A stretch of DNA of 58,047 bases from Saccharopolyspora ipomoeae (lineage in GTDB: Bacteria; Actinomycetota; Actinomycetes; Mycobacteriales; Pseudonocardiaceae), in contig NZ_JASAOF010000033.1 of the NCBI RefSeq assembly GCF_029952525.1, forward strand, positions 1 through 58,047, written 5' to 3'. The translations under genes and the position numbers were made by a program. Under the pieces are notes generated by a model. That model worked only from the letters and a program-made list of their open reading frames with translations. It did not search any database and was not told where the DNA came from. Every line of letters starts with the position of its first letter. The stretch's first letter is position 1. Shown piece by piece: positions 43,290 to 53,377 of this stretch.

Positions 43290-45017
43290 GTGTCGACCGA
43301 AACTGAACAAAGCGGTGGGGCCGCCGGCGGCGGCCAATCCACCGGAGCAGATGCCGAGTTCCTCGGCAAACCAAGAACCGATTGGGTCGTTTTCGGCGTC
43401 ACAGCGATCATCATGTTCTTGGTGGTCGCCTGGGGCGCGTTGGCAACCGACTCGTTGAGCAACGCCTCGTCGGCCGCGCTGACCTGGTTGATCAAGAACA
43501 CCGGCTGGGGCTTCGTGCTCGCCGCCACCGGGTTCGTCGTGTTCGCCCTGTTCCTGGCCTTCAGCAAGTACGGCCGGATCCCGCTGGGCGGGGACGGTGA
43601 GGGACCTGAGTTCCGCACGGTGTCCTGGATCGCCATGATGTTCAGCGCCGGTATGGGCATCGGCCTGATGTTCTACGGCGTGAGCGAGCCGCTGAGCCAC
43701 TTCGTCTCCCCGCCGCCGGGCACCGTCCCGGGCGAGAGCGAAGAAGCGATCAAGACGGCCATGTCGACCTCGCTGTTCCACTGGACCCTGCACCCGTGGG
43801 CGATCTACGCGGTGGCGGGTCTGGCGATCGCCTACAGCAGCTTCCGCCGGGGTCGCAAGCAGACCATCTCCGGTGTCTTCACGCCGCTGATCGGCAAGAA
43901 GGCCGCCGAGGGTCCGCTGGGCAAGGTCATCGACATCCTGGCGCTGTTCGCGACGCTGTTCGGCTCCGCGGCCTCGCTGGGTCTCGGTGCGCTGCAGATC
44001 AAGTCCGGTATGCAGGCCGCCAACTGGCCGATGGGCGACGCCGGCACGAACGTGCTGGTCGGCATCATCGCCGTGCTGACGCTCTGCTTCATCCTCTCCG
44101 CGGTCTCGGGCGTGGAGAAGGGCATCCAGTGGCTGTCCAACATCAACATGGTGCTGGCGGCCATCCTGGCGATCTTCGTGTTCGTCCTCGGACCGACGGT
44201 GTTCATCCTGGACCTGCTGCCCACGGCGGTCGGCTCCTACATGAGCGAGTTCGGCGAGATGGCGTCGCGCGCCGGTGCCACCGGCGGTGCCGAGATGCAG
44301 GACTGGCTCGGCAGCTGGACCGTCTTCTACTGGGCCTGGTGGATCTCCTGGACGCCCTTCGTGGGCATGTTCATCGCCCGGATCAGCCGGGGCCGCACGA
44401 TCCGCCAGTTCATCGGCGGCGTGCTGCTGGTGCCCAGCGTCGTGAGCCTCATCTGGTTCGCGATCTTCGGCGGTGCCGCGATCAACACCCAGAAGACCGG
44501 TGCGAACGTCTACGGCGACGGCAGCGCGGAGGCGCAGACCTTCTCGCTGCTCGACCACCTGCCGCTGGCGCTGGTCACCGCCGTGCTGGTGATGATCCTG
44601 GTCGCGATCTTCTTCGTCTCCGGTGCCGACGCCGCGTCCATCGTCATGGGCACGCTGTCGCAGCGGGGCGCGATCGAGCCCAGCAAGTGGGTCGTCATCT
44701 TCTGGGGTGCGGCCACCGGTGCCGTCGCCGCGGTGATGCTGGTGATCGGCCAGGACAAAGCCCTGGAAGGCATCCAGAACCTCACGTTCATCGGTGCCCT
44801 GCCGTTCGCGATCGTGATGATCTTCATGTGCATCGCCATGGTCAAGGACTTGCGGTCGGACGACATCACGGTTCGCGACCAGAAGGGCGCGGAGGTGCTC
44901 GAGCAGGCCGTCATCGCCGGTACTGAGGAGCACGACGGCGAGTTCCAGCTGGTCACGACTCCCGCCGAGAACCTCGACGAGGAGTCCGAATCGGCGGAAG
45001 CCGGTAAGAAAGAGTAA
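43290..45017 (+). CDS. BCCT family osmoprotectant transporter
   Basis: 575 residues and about 12 membrane helices. The BCCT markers are SAGMGIGLMFYGVSEPLSHF, with the Na+-coupling GMGIG motif, and the tryptophan-rich FYWAWWISWTPFVGMFIARISRGRT. Members import betaine, choline or carnitine; the exact substrate cannot be told. A charged C-terminal tail (about 45 residues) is present, which in BetP acts as the osmosensor. It is followed within five bases by the ABC importer genes, so all five genes form one locus. Confidence 0.93.
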   Translation: MSTETEQSGGAAGGGQSTGADAEFLGKPRTDWVVFGVTAIIMFLVVAWGALATDSLSNASSAALTWLIKNTGWGFVLAATGFVVFALFLAFSKYGRIPLGGDGEGPEFRTVSWIAMMFSAGMGIGLMFYGVSEPLSHFVSPPPGTVPGESEEAIKTAMSTSLFHWTLHPWAIYAVAGLAIAYSSFRRGRKQTISGVFTPLIGKKAAEGPLGKVIDILALFATLFGSAASLGLGALQIKSGMQAANWPMGDAGTNVLVGIIAVLTLCFILSAVSGVEKGIQWLSNINMVLAAILAIFVFVLGPTVFILDLLPTAVGSYMSEFGEMASRAGATGGAEMQDWLGSWTVFYWAWWISWTPFVGMFIARISRGRTIRQFIGGVLLVPSVVSLIWFAIFGGAAINTQKTGANVYGDGSAEAQTFSLLDHLPLALVTAVLVMILVAIFFVSGADAASIVMGTLSQRGAIEPSKWVVIFWGAATGAVAAVMLVIGQDKALEGIQNLTFIGALPFAIVMIFMCIAMVKDLRSDDITVRDQKGAEVLEQAVIAGTEEHDGEFQLVTTPAENLDEESESAEAGKKE

Positions 45018-45021
45018 ATAA

Positions 45022-45661
45022 GTGAATCTCCTGGATTTCATCGCATCCAGGTGGCAATCGTTGCTGGTCAACGCATACCAGCACGTCAGCATGGTGGTGC
45101 AGTGCATCCTGCTGGCAACGATCGTCGGCGTCCTGGTCGGGGTTGCGGTCTACCGCAGCCCCGCCGGGGCGGCGATCGCCACCGCTCTCTCCAGCGCGAT
45201 CCTGACCATCCCGTCCTTCGCGCTGTTCGGCCTGCTGATCCCCGTTCTGGGCCTGGGCGTGGCCCCCTCGGTGGTGACTCTGGTCCTCTACGCACTGCTG
45301 CCGATCGTCCGCAACACGATCGTCGGCCTGTCGAACGTCGACCAGCCGATTCTGGACGCGGCGCGCGGGATCGGCATGAACCGCTTCAGCGTGCTCACGC
45401 GCGTCGAACTCCGCCTCGCCTGGCCGGCGATCCTCGCCGGCATGCGGGTGAGCGCCCAGATGCTGATGGGCATCGCGGCCATCGCCGCGTACGCCAAGGG
45501 CCCGGGTCTCGGGAACCTGCTGTTCCAGGGCCTCGGCCAGCTGGGCGGCGCGAACGCTCTGAACATGGCCATCTCCGGCACCGTCGGCGTGGTCATCCTG
45601 GCACTCGTGCTCGACGCCTTGTTCGTGCTGTTCGGGCGGTTGACGACTTCGAGAGGTATCC

Positions 45662-45669
<8 letters not shown>
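45022..45669 (+). CDS. Osmoprotectant ABC transporter permease (OpuCB-like)
   Basis: 215 residues with five or six membrane helices. The permease coupling loop is ILDAARGIGMNRFSVLTRVELRLAWP, the QAT-family variant of the EAA motif. GTG start four bases after the BCCT stop. Its end overlaps the ATPase start by eight bases. Confidence 0.9.
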
Positions 45670-46860
<1,191 letters not shown>

Positions 46861-46864
<4 letters not shown>

Positions 46865-47628
46865 GCAGCACGTTCGCTTCCGACTCCGGGTCCGGGCGCG
46901 CCGAGCGGCTGCGGCTGCTGGCGCAGCCGGTGACCGTGGTGGTGCTGGTCGCGGCGGTGCTCGGCTGGGCGTTCACCCGGGACAACGACGAGGTGACGCT
47001 GCGCAGCCTCAACTCGACGACGATCCTGAGCCTGACCTGGACGCACTTCCTGATCAGCCTCGCCGTGGCGCTGATCGTGGTGCTGGTCGCGGTGCCGCTG
47101 GGCGTGCTGCTCAGCCGGTCCTGGGCGCGCCGCATCGCTCCCGTGGTGATCGGCATCGCCAACGTCGGCCAGGCCGCGCCATCGATGGGTCTGCTGGTGC
47201 TGTTCTTCCTGTTCACCGGTGGTTCCACCGGGTTCTGGATCGCGGTCCTGCCGATCGCCTTCTACGCGCTGCTGCCGGTCCTGCGCAACACCATCGTGGG
47301 GTTGCAGTCGGTGGACGCGTCGCTGGTCGACGCGGGGCGCGGCATCGGCATGTCCGGTTCGGCCGTGCTGCTGCGCATCGAGATGCCGCTGGCGGTGCCG
47401 TTCATCCTCGCCGGTCTGCGGACCGCGCTGGTGCTGGCGGTGGGAACCGCGACGCTGGCGCTGTTCGTCGGCGCGGGCGGCCTCGGCGAGCTGATCGACA
47501 CCGGGTACAAGCTCAACGACTACACCGTCATGATCGTCGGTTCGGTGCTGGCGATGGCGCTGGCGCTGCTGGTCGACTGGCTCGGCGCGCTGGCCGAGAC
47601 CTACCTGTCGCCGAGGGGGTTGCGATGA
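46861..47628 (+). CDS. Osmoprotectant ABC transporter permease (OpuCD-like)
   Basis: 255 residues with a short cytosolic N-terminus and about six membrane helices. The EAA-like loop is LVDAGRGIGMSGSAVLLRIEMPLAVP. ATGA overlaps at both ends couple it to the ATPase and to the binding protein. Confidence 0.9.
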
Positions 47629-48620
47629 AGCTCCGCACGCGCAGTGCGCTCAAGGCGGCCTCGCTGGCGGCGGCCGGGCTGTTGCTCGCCGGATGCGGTC
47701 TCAGCTCCGGTTCGTCGGTTCCGCTGGCGGTGGAACCGGGCATCATCCAGCCCGTCCCGGAGCTGGAGGGCCAGACGATCACGGTGGGCTCGAAGAACTT
47801 CACCGAGCAGCTCATCCTGGGCTACCTCGGCGAGTTCGCGCTGTCCGCGGCCGGTGCCGACGTGCGGGACCTGAGCTCCATCCAGGGCTCGTCGACCGCG
47901 CGCAAGGCGCTGACCAGCGACCAGATCGACGTGCTCTTCGACTACACCGGCACGTCCTGGATCAGCTACAACGGCAACAACGATCCGATCCCGGACGCCC
48001 GCGCCCAGTTCGAGGCCGTGCGCGAGCAGGACCTCGAGCGCAACGGCGTGGCCTGGACCGCGGTGAACTACCAGGTGGACAACACCTACGCGTTCGCCGT
48101 CAACCAGGACGCCGCCCAGCGCCTGGGCGTCCAGAACCTCTCCGACATCCAGCAGGTCGTGGCCGAGCACCCGGAGGACGCCACGTTCTGCGTGGACACC
48201 GAGTTCGCCAGCCGCAACGACGGCCTGCCGGGCGTGGAGGAGACCTACGGGTTCAAGACGAACCCCGGCAACGTCAAGGTGCTCACCGAGGGTGCGATCT
48301 ACCAGGCCACGGCCGACGGGACCTGCACCTTCGGCGAGGTGTTCACCACCGACGGCCGGATCCCGGCGCTGAACCTGAAGGTGCTGGCCGACGACAAGCA
48401 GTTCTTCCCGCGGTACAACGTCGGAGTCACGCTCCGGGACGAGATGCTCAAGCGCTACCCGCAGCTGACGCAGGTGTTCCAGCCGATCTCCGAGAAGTTG
48501 ACCAACGAGGAGCTGATGAACCTCAACGCGCAGGTCGACGTCGACGGGCGGGACCCGGCCGACGTGGCGCGGGACTGGATGGCCGAGAAGGGCCTGATCA
48601 AGATCCCCGGCCAGGGCTGA
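47625..48620 (+). CDS. Osmoprotectant-binding lipoprotein (OpuCC-like)
   Basis: 331 residues. A lipoprotein signal peptide ends in the lipobox LLAGC, so the mature protein is tethered to the membrane. The binding domain is the QAT-type: TITVGSKNFTEQLILGYLGE, SSTARKALTSDQIDVLFDYTGT and NVGVTLRDEMLKRYPQLTQVF. It delivers glycine betaine, choline or proline betaine to the permeases. Its last codons form the first copy of a 17-bp tandem repeat. Confidence 0.93.
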   Translation: MKLRTRSALKAASLAAAGLLLAGCGLSSGSSVPLAVEPGIIQPVPELEGQTITVGSKNFTEQLILGYLGEFALSAAGADVRDLSSIQGSSTARKALTSDQIDVLFDYTGTSWISYNGNNDPIPDARAQFEAVREQDLERNGVAWTAVNYQVDNTYAFAVNQDAAQRLGVQNLSDIQQVVAEHPEDATFCVDTEFASRNDGLPGVEETYGFKTNPGNVKVLTEGAIYQATADGTCTFGEVFTTDGRIPALNLKVLADDKQFFPRYNVGVTLRDEMLKRYPQLTQVFQPISEKLTNEELMNLNAQVDVDGRDPADVARDWMAEKGLIKIPGQG

Positions 48621-48669
48621 TCCCCGGCCAGGGCTGATCCCCGGCCAGGGCTGATCCCCGGCCAGGGAT
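48602..48669 (+). repeat. 17-bp tandem repeat, four copies, starting inside the gene end
   Basis: The unit GATCCCCGGCCAGGGCT occurs four times without gaps; only the fourth differs, by one base. The first copy encodes the protein's last residues (IPGQG) and reaches into the stop codon. As 17 is not a multiple of three, each copy still supplies a TGA. Confidence 0.95.
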
Positions 48670-48681
48670 GATCCCAGCAGT

Positions 48682-48725
48682 GCCGACGAGGGGCACCTCC
48701 CGCGCGGGAGGTGCCCCTCGTCGGC
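48682..48725. terminator. 22-bp palindromic terminator between convergent genes
   Basis: Two perfect 22-base arms with no spacer (arm start GCCGACGAGGGGCACC). It lies between the osmoprotectant operon and the minus-strand DUF6474-like gene and could end both. Confidence 0.8.
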
Positions 48726-48727
48726 TT

Positions 48728-49435
48728 TCAGCCCGTCGGGACGCCGAAGCGGGTGAGCAGCTCGTTCTCGATGCGGGTGAGCTCCTGGTTCACCGCGCGG
48801 TGCGCGGACTTGCGGCGCGGCGCCGGCATCCGCTCGGCGGCGCGGACCGCGCTGGTCAGCTGGGCCAGGCGCGCGTCGGCCTGCGCCGCGTAGGTCTCGG
48901 CGGCGCCGCGCTCCTCGCCGGTGGACTGCTCCCGCAGGTCGCGCAGTGCGTGGGCGTCACCGGCGATGCGGGCGTGCAGCGCGGCCCCGCGCCCGGTGAA
49001 CCGGCCCAGCTCGTCGACGCCGACGCCGAGCCTGCGGGCCCGGGACCGGTCGTAGCTCGCGCGGGCCGAGCTCGCTGCGCGCAGCGCGAACGGCGCGAGC
49101 ACCGGGACGACGATCTTGCCGATCTTGATGATCTTCTTGGCGTTGCCCGGGGTGACCGCCCCGTACTCGCCCTTCTTGATCGCCTTCGCCGTCTGCTTGT
49201 CCGCCTTGCGCAGCGCCTTCGCCGCCTTCTTGCCCACCGGCGTCGGCGTCACCACCTGATTGGCGGCCTCGATCTGCTGCGCTTCGGCCCGCTGAGCTCT
49301 CTCGGCCTTGCGGGCCGCCTTGTCGACTTGGCGACGTATCCGCTTCTCGGCCCTGGCCTTACCGGCGGCGCACCTCCGGCACCCCCGGTGCATGACCGTC
49401 CCGCGTCGCCTGGCGAGTCTCCTCACCGCGCACAC
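48728..49435 (-). CDS. DUF6474-like basic protein
   Basis: Up to 235 residues. The N-terminal third is very basic and probably coiled (KARAEKRIRRQVDKAARKAERAQRAEAQQ), followed by KKGEYGAVTPGNAKKIIKIGKIVVPVLAPFALRAA and a helical C-terminus ending ELTRIENELLTRFGVPTG. This pattern matches the actinobacterial DUF6474 family of unknown function. The start is unsure: GTG 49435 or ATG 49393, which drops 14 residues. Confidence 0.72.
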   Translation of the reverse strand: MCAVRRLARRRGTVMHRGCRRCAAGKARAEKRIRRQVDKAARKAERAQRAEAQQIEAANQVVTPTPVGKKAAKALRKADKQTAKAIKKGEYGAVTPGNAKKIIKIGKIVVPVLAPFALRAASSARASYDRSRARRLGVGVDELGRFTGRGAALHARIAGDAHALRDLREQSTGEERGAAETYAAQADARLAQLTSAVRAAERMPAPRRKSAHRAVNQELTRIENELLTRFGVPTG

Positions 49436-49563
49436 CTCCCCGGATCCGCGTTCTCCCAGCTCCCGCGATCACCATAAGTCCGGATGGAGCAGCGCACGAA
49501 AGCACGACGCGATCGGGTGCGCACTCGGCGTGGTCATCGCCGCCGCGCGATGTCACCGGGGTG

Positions 49564-51237
49564 ATGGGCGCGGCTGTCGGAGCCACCGCATACCCTTTAC
49601 GCGTGAAGGAGACGGTGCTGCTCGACGCGGGCGTGGTGACGCGGTGCCGTCGACGCGTGCACTTGGAGAACGACCCGGCGATGCGCGAGGTCGACACCGC
49701 GCCGCTGGACCTGGGCGTCGAGCAGCGCATCGCCGACGCCGCCGAGCACCGCCGCTCCGTCGCCGCCCAGCTCGGCGAGCTCCTCGGTGAGTCCTGGACC
49801 GAGATCCCGCGCGGCATCCCCTACGCCGACCGCGCCCGGCTCACGCTCGACGCGATGGGCGAGGGCGTCGGGCACATCTCCGGCGCGCAGCTGCCCGACG
49901 ACGTCGACGGCGGCAGGCGCGGGGCCATCGACCTGCTGGTGCGCAGCGAGAACGGCTACGTGCCGGTGCTGGTGGTGCGGCACAAGGTCACCGACCCGGG
50001 CAGCGGCGCGAAGGTCTCGCCGATCGGCGAGCCGGTTCCCGAGGCCGCCGCGGTCGACCCGACCCGCAAGGTCCGCCCGCAGCCCCGCGACCAGCTCCGG
50101 CTGGTGCACGCGGTGCGGCTGCTGCAGGCGTGCGGGTTCGGTGCGAGCGACCGGACGGCGGGCGTGATCGGCGTGGACGCCGACGTCGTCGTCTGGCACG
50201 ACCTGCGCAGCCCCAACTGGCCCGGCGGGCGCACCGCGCTGGCCGAGTACGACGCGCGCTTCGGCGACCGGCTCGACGTCGCCCGCGCCGCCGCGAACGG
50301 CGACGAGCCGCTGGCCCAGCCGTCCCGGATCACCGAGTGCCGCGGCTGCCCCTGGTGGCCGACCTGCGAGGCCCAGCTGCGCGAGCGCCGCGACGTGAGC
50401 CTGGTGGTGCGCGGCGAGGACGCGACCGCGCTGCGCGACCAGGGCATCACCACCATCGACGAGCTGGCCGCCACGCCGCTGGCCGACGCCGAGCAGCTGC
50501 AGCTCACCGGCGTGCGCGACGCCGACGCGATCCTGCTGGCCAAGGCGTGGCTGCGGCAGATGCCGCTGGTGCGGCGGGTCCGCGACCTCGACGTGCCGCG
50601 CGGCGACGTCGAGGTCGACGTGGACATGGAGAGCTACGCCGACGCCGGCGCCTACATGTGGGGCTGCTGGTTGTCGGGCACCGACATCGGCGAGGAGCAG
50701 GGCTACCGGGCGTTCGTGACCTGGGAGCCGCTGCCGACCGACGACGAGGCGCGGTCGTTCGCCGAGTTCTGGAGCTGGTTCACCGGCGTCCGCCGCCAGG
50801 CGTTCGAGCGGGGCTTGAGCTTCCGCGCCTACTGCTACAACGAGCTGGCGGAGAACCGCTGGATGCTGGCCTCCGCCGAGCGCTTCGCCGGCAAGCCCGG
50901 GGTGCCGCCGGTGTCGGAGGTCAAGGAGTTCATCGCCTCCGCCGAGTGGGTCGACCTGTTCGCGGTGGTCCGCGACCAGTTCCTGTGCCCGAACGGCAAG
51001 GGGCTCAAGGTGATCGCCCCCAGCGCGGGTTTCGGCTGGCGCGACCCGGAGGCCGGCGGCGAGAACTCGATGCGCTGGTACCGCGACGCGGTCGCCCTCG
51101 ACGGCGGCGAGCGCGACCTCACCCAGCGCGAACGCCTCCTCACCTACAACGAGGACGACGTCCGGGCCACCTACACCATCCGCACCTGGATGACCTCCGA
51201 AGCAGCCCACGACATCCCCTACGCCGAAGACCTCTGA
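49564..51237 (+). CDS. TM0106 family RecB-like putative nuclease
   Basis: About 557 residues. The N-terminal half is RecB-nuclease-like, with GAIDLLVRSENGYVPVLVVRHKV (the D...E.K-type core) and a C-terminal cysteine pair CRGCPWWPTC that may belong to an Fe-S or zinc site. A helix-hairpin-helix-like segment (GITTIDELAATPLADAEQLQLTGV) precedes a RNase H-like exonuclease part beginning EVDVDMESYADAGAYMWGCWL and ending TYNEDDVRATYTIRTWM. Start at ATG 49564 or GTG 49561; GTG 49603 is a shorter option. Substrate unknown. Confidence 0.82.
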   Translation: MGAAVGATAYPLRVKETVLLDAGVVTRCRRRVHLENDPAMREVDTAPLDLGVEQRIADAAEHRRSVAAQLGELLGESWTEIPRGIPYADRARLTLDAMGEGVGHISGAQLPDDVDGGRRGAIDLLVRSENGYVPVLVVRHKVTDPGSGAKVSPIGEPVPEAAAVDPTRKVRPQPRDQLRLVHAVRLLQACGFGASDRTAGVIGVDADVVVWHDLRSPNWPGGRTALAEYDARFGDRLDVARAAANGDEPLAQPSRITECRGCPWWPTCEAQLRERRDVSLVVRGEDATALRDQGITTIDELAATPLADAEQLQLTGVRDADAILLAKAWLRQMPLVRRVRDLDVPRGDVEVDVDMESYADAGAYMWGCWLSGTDIGEEQGYRAFVTWEPLPTDDEARSFAEFWSWFTGVRRQAFERGLSFRAYCYNELAENRWMLASAERFAGKPGVPPVSEVKEFIASAEWVDLFAVVRDQFLCPNGKGLKVIAPSAGFGWRDPEAGGENSMRWYRDAVALDGGERDLTQRERLLTYNEDDVRATYTIRTWMTSEAAHDIPYAEDL

Positions 51238-51286
51238 CCCCGAACTCCGGGGCCGCGGAGGTGGTCCGGTCGGGTGCGTTCGTCAC

Positions 51287-51364
51287 CAGTGGACAGTTTT
51301 AGCCATAATTGCCCCGACATTTCGGACATTGATCATGGGTGATTATGGCTAAAACTGTCCACTG
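51287..51364. repeat. 78-bp element with 23-bp perfect inverted repeats
   Basis: The arm CAGTGGACAGTTTTAGCCAT continues with AAT, and the right side is its exact complement. The 32-base interior has no recognised feature. The element is much more AT-rich than its surroundings. It lies between two convergent genes, 49 bases after the nuclease stop. Confidence 0.9.
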
Positions 51365-51392
51365 CCCAGGATTCGGCGCCCGGCGCCCGGCG

Positions 51393-51432
51393 CGGCCCCA
51401 CCTCGGGTGATCAGCCCGCCGAGGTGGGGCCG
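51393..51432. terminator. Terminator between the nuclease and SDR genes
   Basis: A 14-bp perfect stem (CGGCCCCACCTCGG / CCGAGGTGGGGCCG) with a 12-nt loop, just beyond the SDR stop codon. Confidence 0.75.
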
Positions 51433-51439
51433 AGCGGGG

Positions 51440-52198
51440 TCAGCGCGGGGCCATGCGGAGGGCGCCGTCCATGCGGATGACCTCGCCGTTGAGGTAGTCG
51501 TGCTCGACGATGTCGAGGGCGAGCTGGGCGTAGTCCTCCGGGGTGCCGAGGCGCTTCGGGAACGGCACGCCGTCGGCGAGGCCCTGGCGGAACTCCTCGC
51601 TCACCGTCGCGAGCATCGGCGTGTCCACGATGCCCGGGGCGATGGTCATCACCCGGATCCCGGAGGACGAGAGGTCGCGGGCCGCGGGCAGGGTCAGGCT
51701 CGCGACACCGCCCTTGGAGGCGGCGTAGGCGGCCTGCCCGATCTGCCCGTCGTAGGCCGCGACCGACGCCGTGTTGACCACGACGCCGCGCTGCCCGTGC
51801 TGGTCGGCCTCGGTCTCGCCGATCGCGGACGCGGCCAGCCGCATCACGTTGAAGGTGCCCAGCAGGTTGATCTCCAGGACCTTGCGGAACAGGTCGAGGT
51901 CGTGGACGCCCTTGCGGCCCGCGATGCGGGCGGACGGGCCGATGCCCGCGCAGTTCACCACGATCCGCAGCGGGTTCCCGGAACCGGCGGCCTGCTCGAC
52001 GGCGGTCTGCACCTGGTCGGCGTCGGTGACGTCGGCCGCGGTGTAGGTGATGCCGTCGACGATCGGGGCCTTCTCGATCGCCCCCGGCAGGTCGACCGCG
52101 AACACCTTCGCGCCCCGCCCGGCCAGCGCCCGCGCCGTGGCCGCTCCGAGCCCGGAAGCCCCACCGGTGACGATCGCGGCGGTGTCGGTGATCTGCAT
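51440..52198 (-). CDS. Short-chain dehydrogenase, 3-hydroxyacyl-CoA dehydrogenase type 2-like
   Basis: 252 residues: cofactor loop TGGASGLGAATARAL, Asp in VDLPG suggesting NAD+, NCAGIG, and catalytic YAASKGG (Tyr and Lys). The RKVLEINLLGTFNVMRLAA and GIVDTPMLATVSEEFRQGL segments resemble HSD10-type 3-hydroxyacyl-CoA dehydrogenases of fatty-acid or branched-chain breakdown. ATG start with GAGGAAGAAG upstream. The aldo/keto reductase gene ends 63 bases upstream, so the two may be co-transcribed. Confidence 0.87.
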   Translation of the reverse strand: MQITDTAAIVTGGASGLGAATARALAGRGAKVFAVDLPGAIEKAPIVDGITYTAADVTDADQVQTAVEQAAGSGNPLRIVVNCAGIGPSARIAGRKGVHDLDLFRKVLEINLLGTFNVMRLAASAIGETEADQHGQRGVVVNTASVAAYDGQIGQAAYAASKGGVASLTLPAARDLSSSGIRVMTIAPGIVDTPMLATVSEEFRQGLADGVPFPKRLGTPEDYAQLALDIVEHDYLNGEVIRMDGALRMAPR

Positions 52199-52260
52199 TC
52201 TGCTTCTTCCTCCACTGGAGAGTTGTGGTCATCTTGCTCGGCGGTGGTGTTGCCGGAAGG

Positions 52261-53217
52261 TCATGCCGCTGGGCAGATGCTGTCCAGCGCCGCGAGGTCG
52301 TCGGGGCCGGGGACCCAGTTGGCCGCTTGCGCGTTGGCCCGGACCTGATCCGGGGTGGTGGCCCCGGCGATGACCGAGCCGACGGTGTCCTGCGCGGCGA
52401 GCCAGCCGAGCGCCACGGTGCTCATCGGGACGCCGCGCTGCTCGGCGAACACCCGCAGCTTCTCGATCCGGTCCCACGGCGCCTCGGCGAGCAGCTGCAC
52501 CTGCCCGGCCAGCCTGCCGTCGGACGGCGGGACCTGGTCGCGCCGGTACTTGCCGGTCAGCAGCCCGTTGGCGAGCGGGAAGTACGGCAGCAGACCGATC
52601 CCGAAGCGCCGCGCGGCGGGCACCACCTCGCGCTCCACCTCGCGGGACAGCAGCGAGTAGTGGTGCTGGCCGGACACCGGCGCGGTCAGGCCCGCCGAGT
52701 TCGCCGTCCAGGACGCGTCGGCGACCTGCCAGCCCGGGAGGTTGCAGTGCCCGACGTAGCGGATCTTGCCCTCGCGGACCAGGTCGTCGAGCACCGAGAG
52801 GGTTTCCTCCAGCGGTGTCAGCGGATCCGGCCGGTGCAGCTGGTACAGGTCGATCCAGTCGGTGGCCAGTCGCCGCAGCGAGGACTCCACGGCGCGGCGC
52901 ACGTAGCGGCGGGAACCGCGTGCCCCGAAGTCGGGGCCGTTGGTGCCCTGCATGTCCACGCCGAACTTGGTGGCGATGACGGCCAGGTCGCGCCGCCCGG
53001 ACAGCGACTGCCCGAGCAGTTCCTCGCTGCGCCCGCGCGGCGAGCCGTAGGCGTCGGCCACGTCGAAGAAGGTGATGCCGTTCTCCAGCGCTGCGTCCAC
53101 GACGGCGCGCGCTCCGGCCAGGGTTTCGGTGGCGGTACCGGGCCTTCCGAGGTTGTTGCAGCCGAGACCGACCGCGCTCACCGCGAGACCCGATTCCCCC
53201 AGACGTCGCTGATCCAC
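52261..53217 (-). CDS. Aldo/keto reductase
   Basis: 318 residues. The catalytic set is seen: Asp in FFDVADAYG, the Tyr in the same motif, Lys in IATKFG and His in LYQLHRPD. The C-terminal NADPH-binding segment is SVIAGATTPDQVRANAQA. It resembles the AKR11/12-like bacterial group; the substrate is unknown. GTG start. It diverges from ugd across 160 bases. Confidence 0.9.
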   Translation of the reverse strand: MDQRRLGESGLAVSAVGLGCNNLGRPGTATETLAGARAVVDAALENGITFFDVADAYGSPRGRSEELLGQSLSGRRDLAVIATKFGVDMQGTNGPDFGARGSRRYVRRAVESSLRRLATDWIDLYQLHRPDPLTPLEETLSVLDDLVREGKIRYVGHCNLPGWQVADASWTANSAGLTAPVSGQHHYSLLSREVEREVVPAARRFGIGLLPYFPLANGLLTGKYRRDQVPPSDGRLAGQVQLLAEAPWDRIEKLRVFAEQRGVPMSTVALGWLAAQDTVGSVIAGATTPDQVRANAQAANWVPGPDDLAALDSICPAA

Positions 53218-53377
53218 GCGCGCAGCCTAAACGGCAGGTTCCCATCTCGTCACCTGCGACGTCGGGAGCGTGAACTCTGGGCGAAGCGGGTTTTCCCAGC
53301 TCGAAGATGTGCCACGATCACTTTCGAGGGGGCTGGAGGCGACCGCCCGGTCGTTCAACGTGAAGGGGTTGGGGCCT

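Noticed and set aside
43098..45107. Long open frame on the minus strand across the BCCT gene
   Set aside because: It mirrors the codon structure of the real transporter, is dominated by Arg/His/Gln/Asp-rich low-complexity translation, and has no family features.
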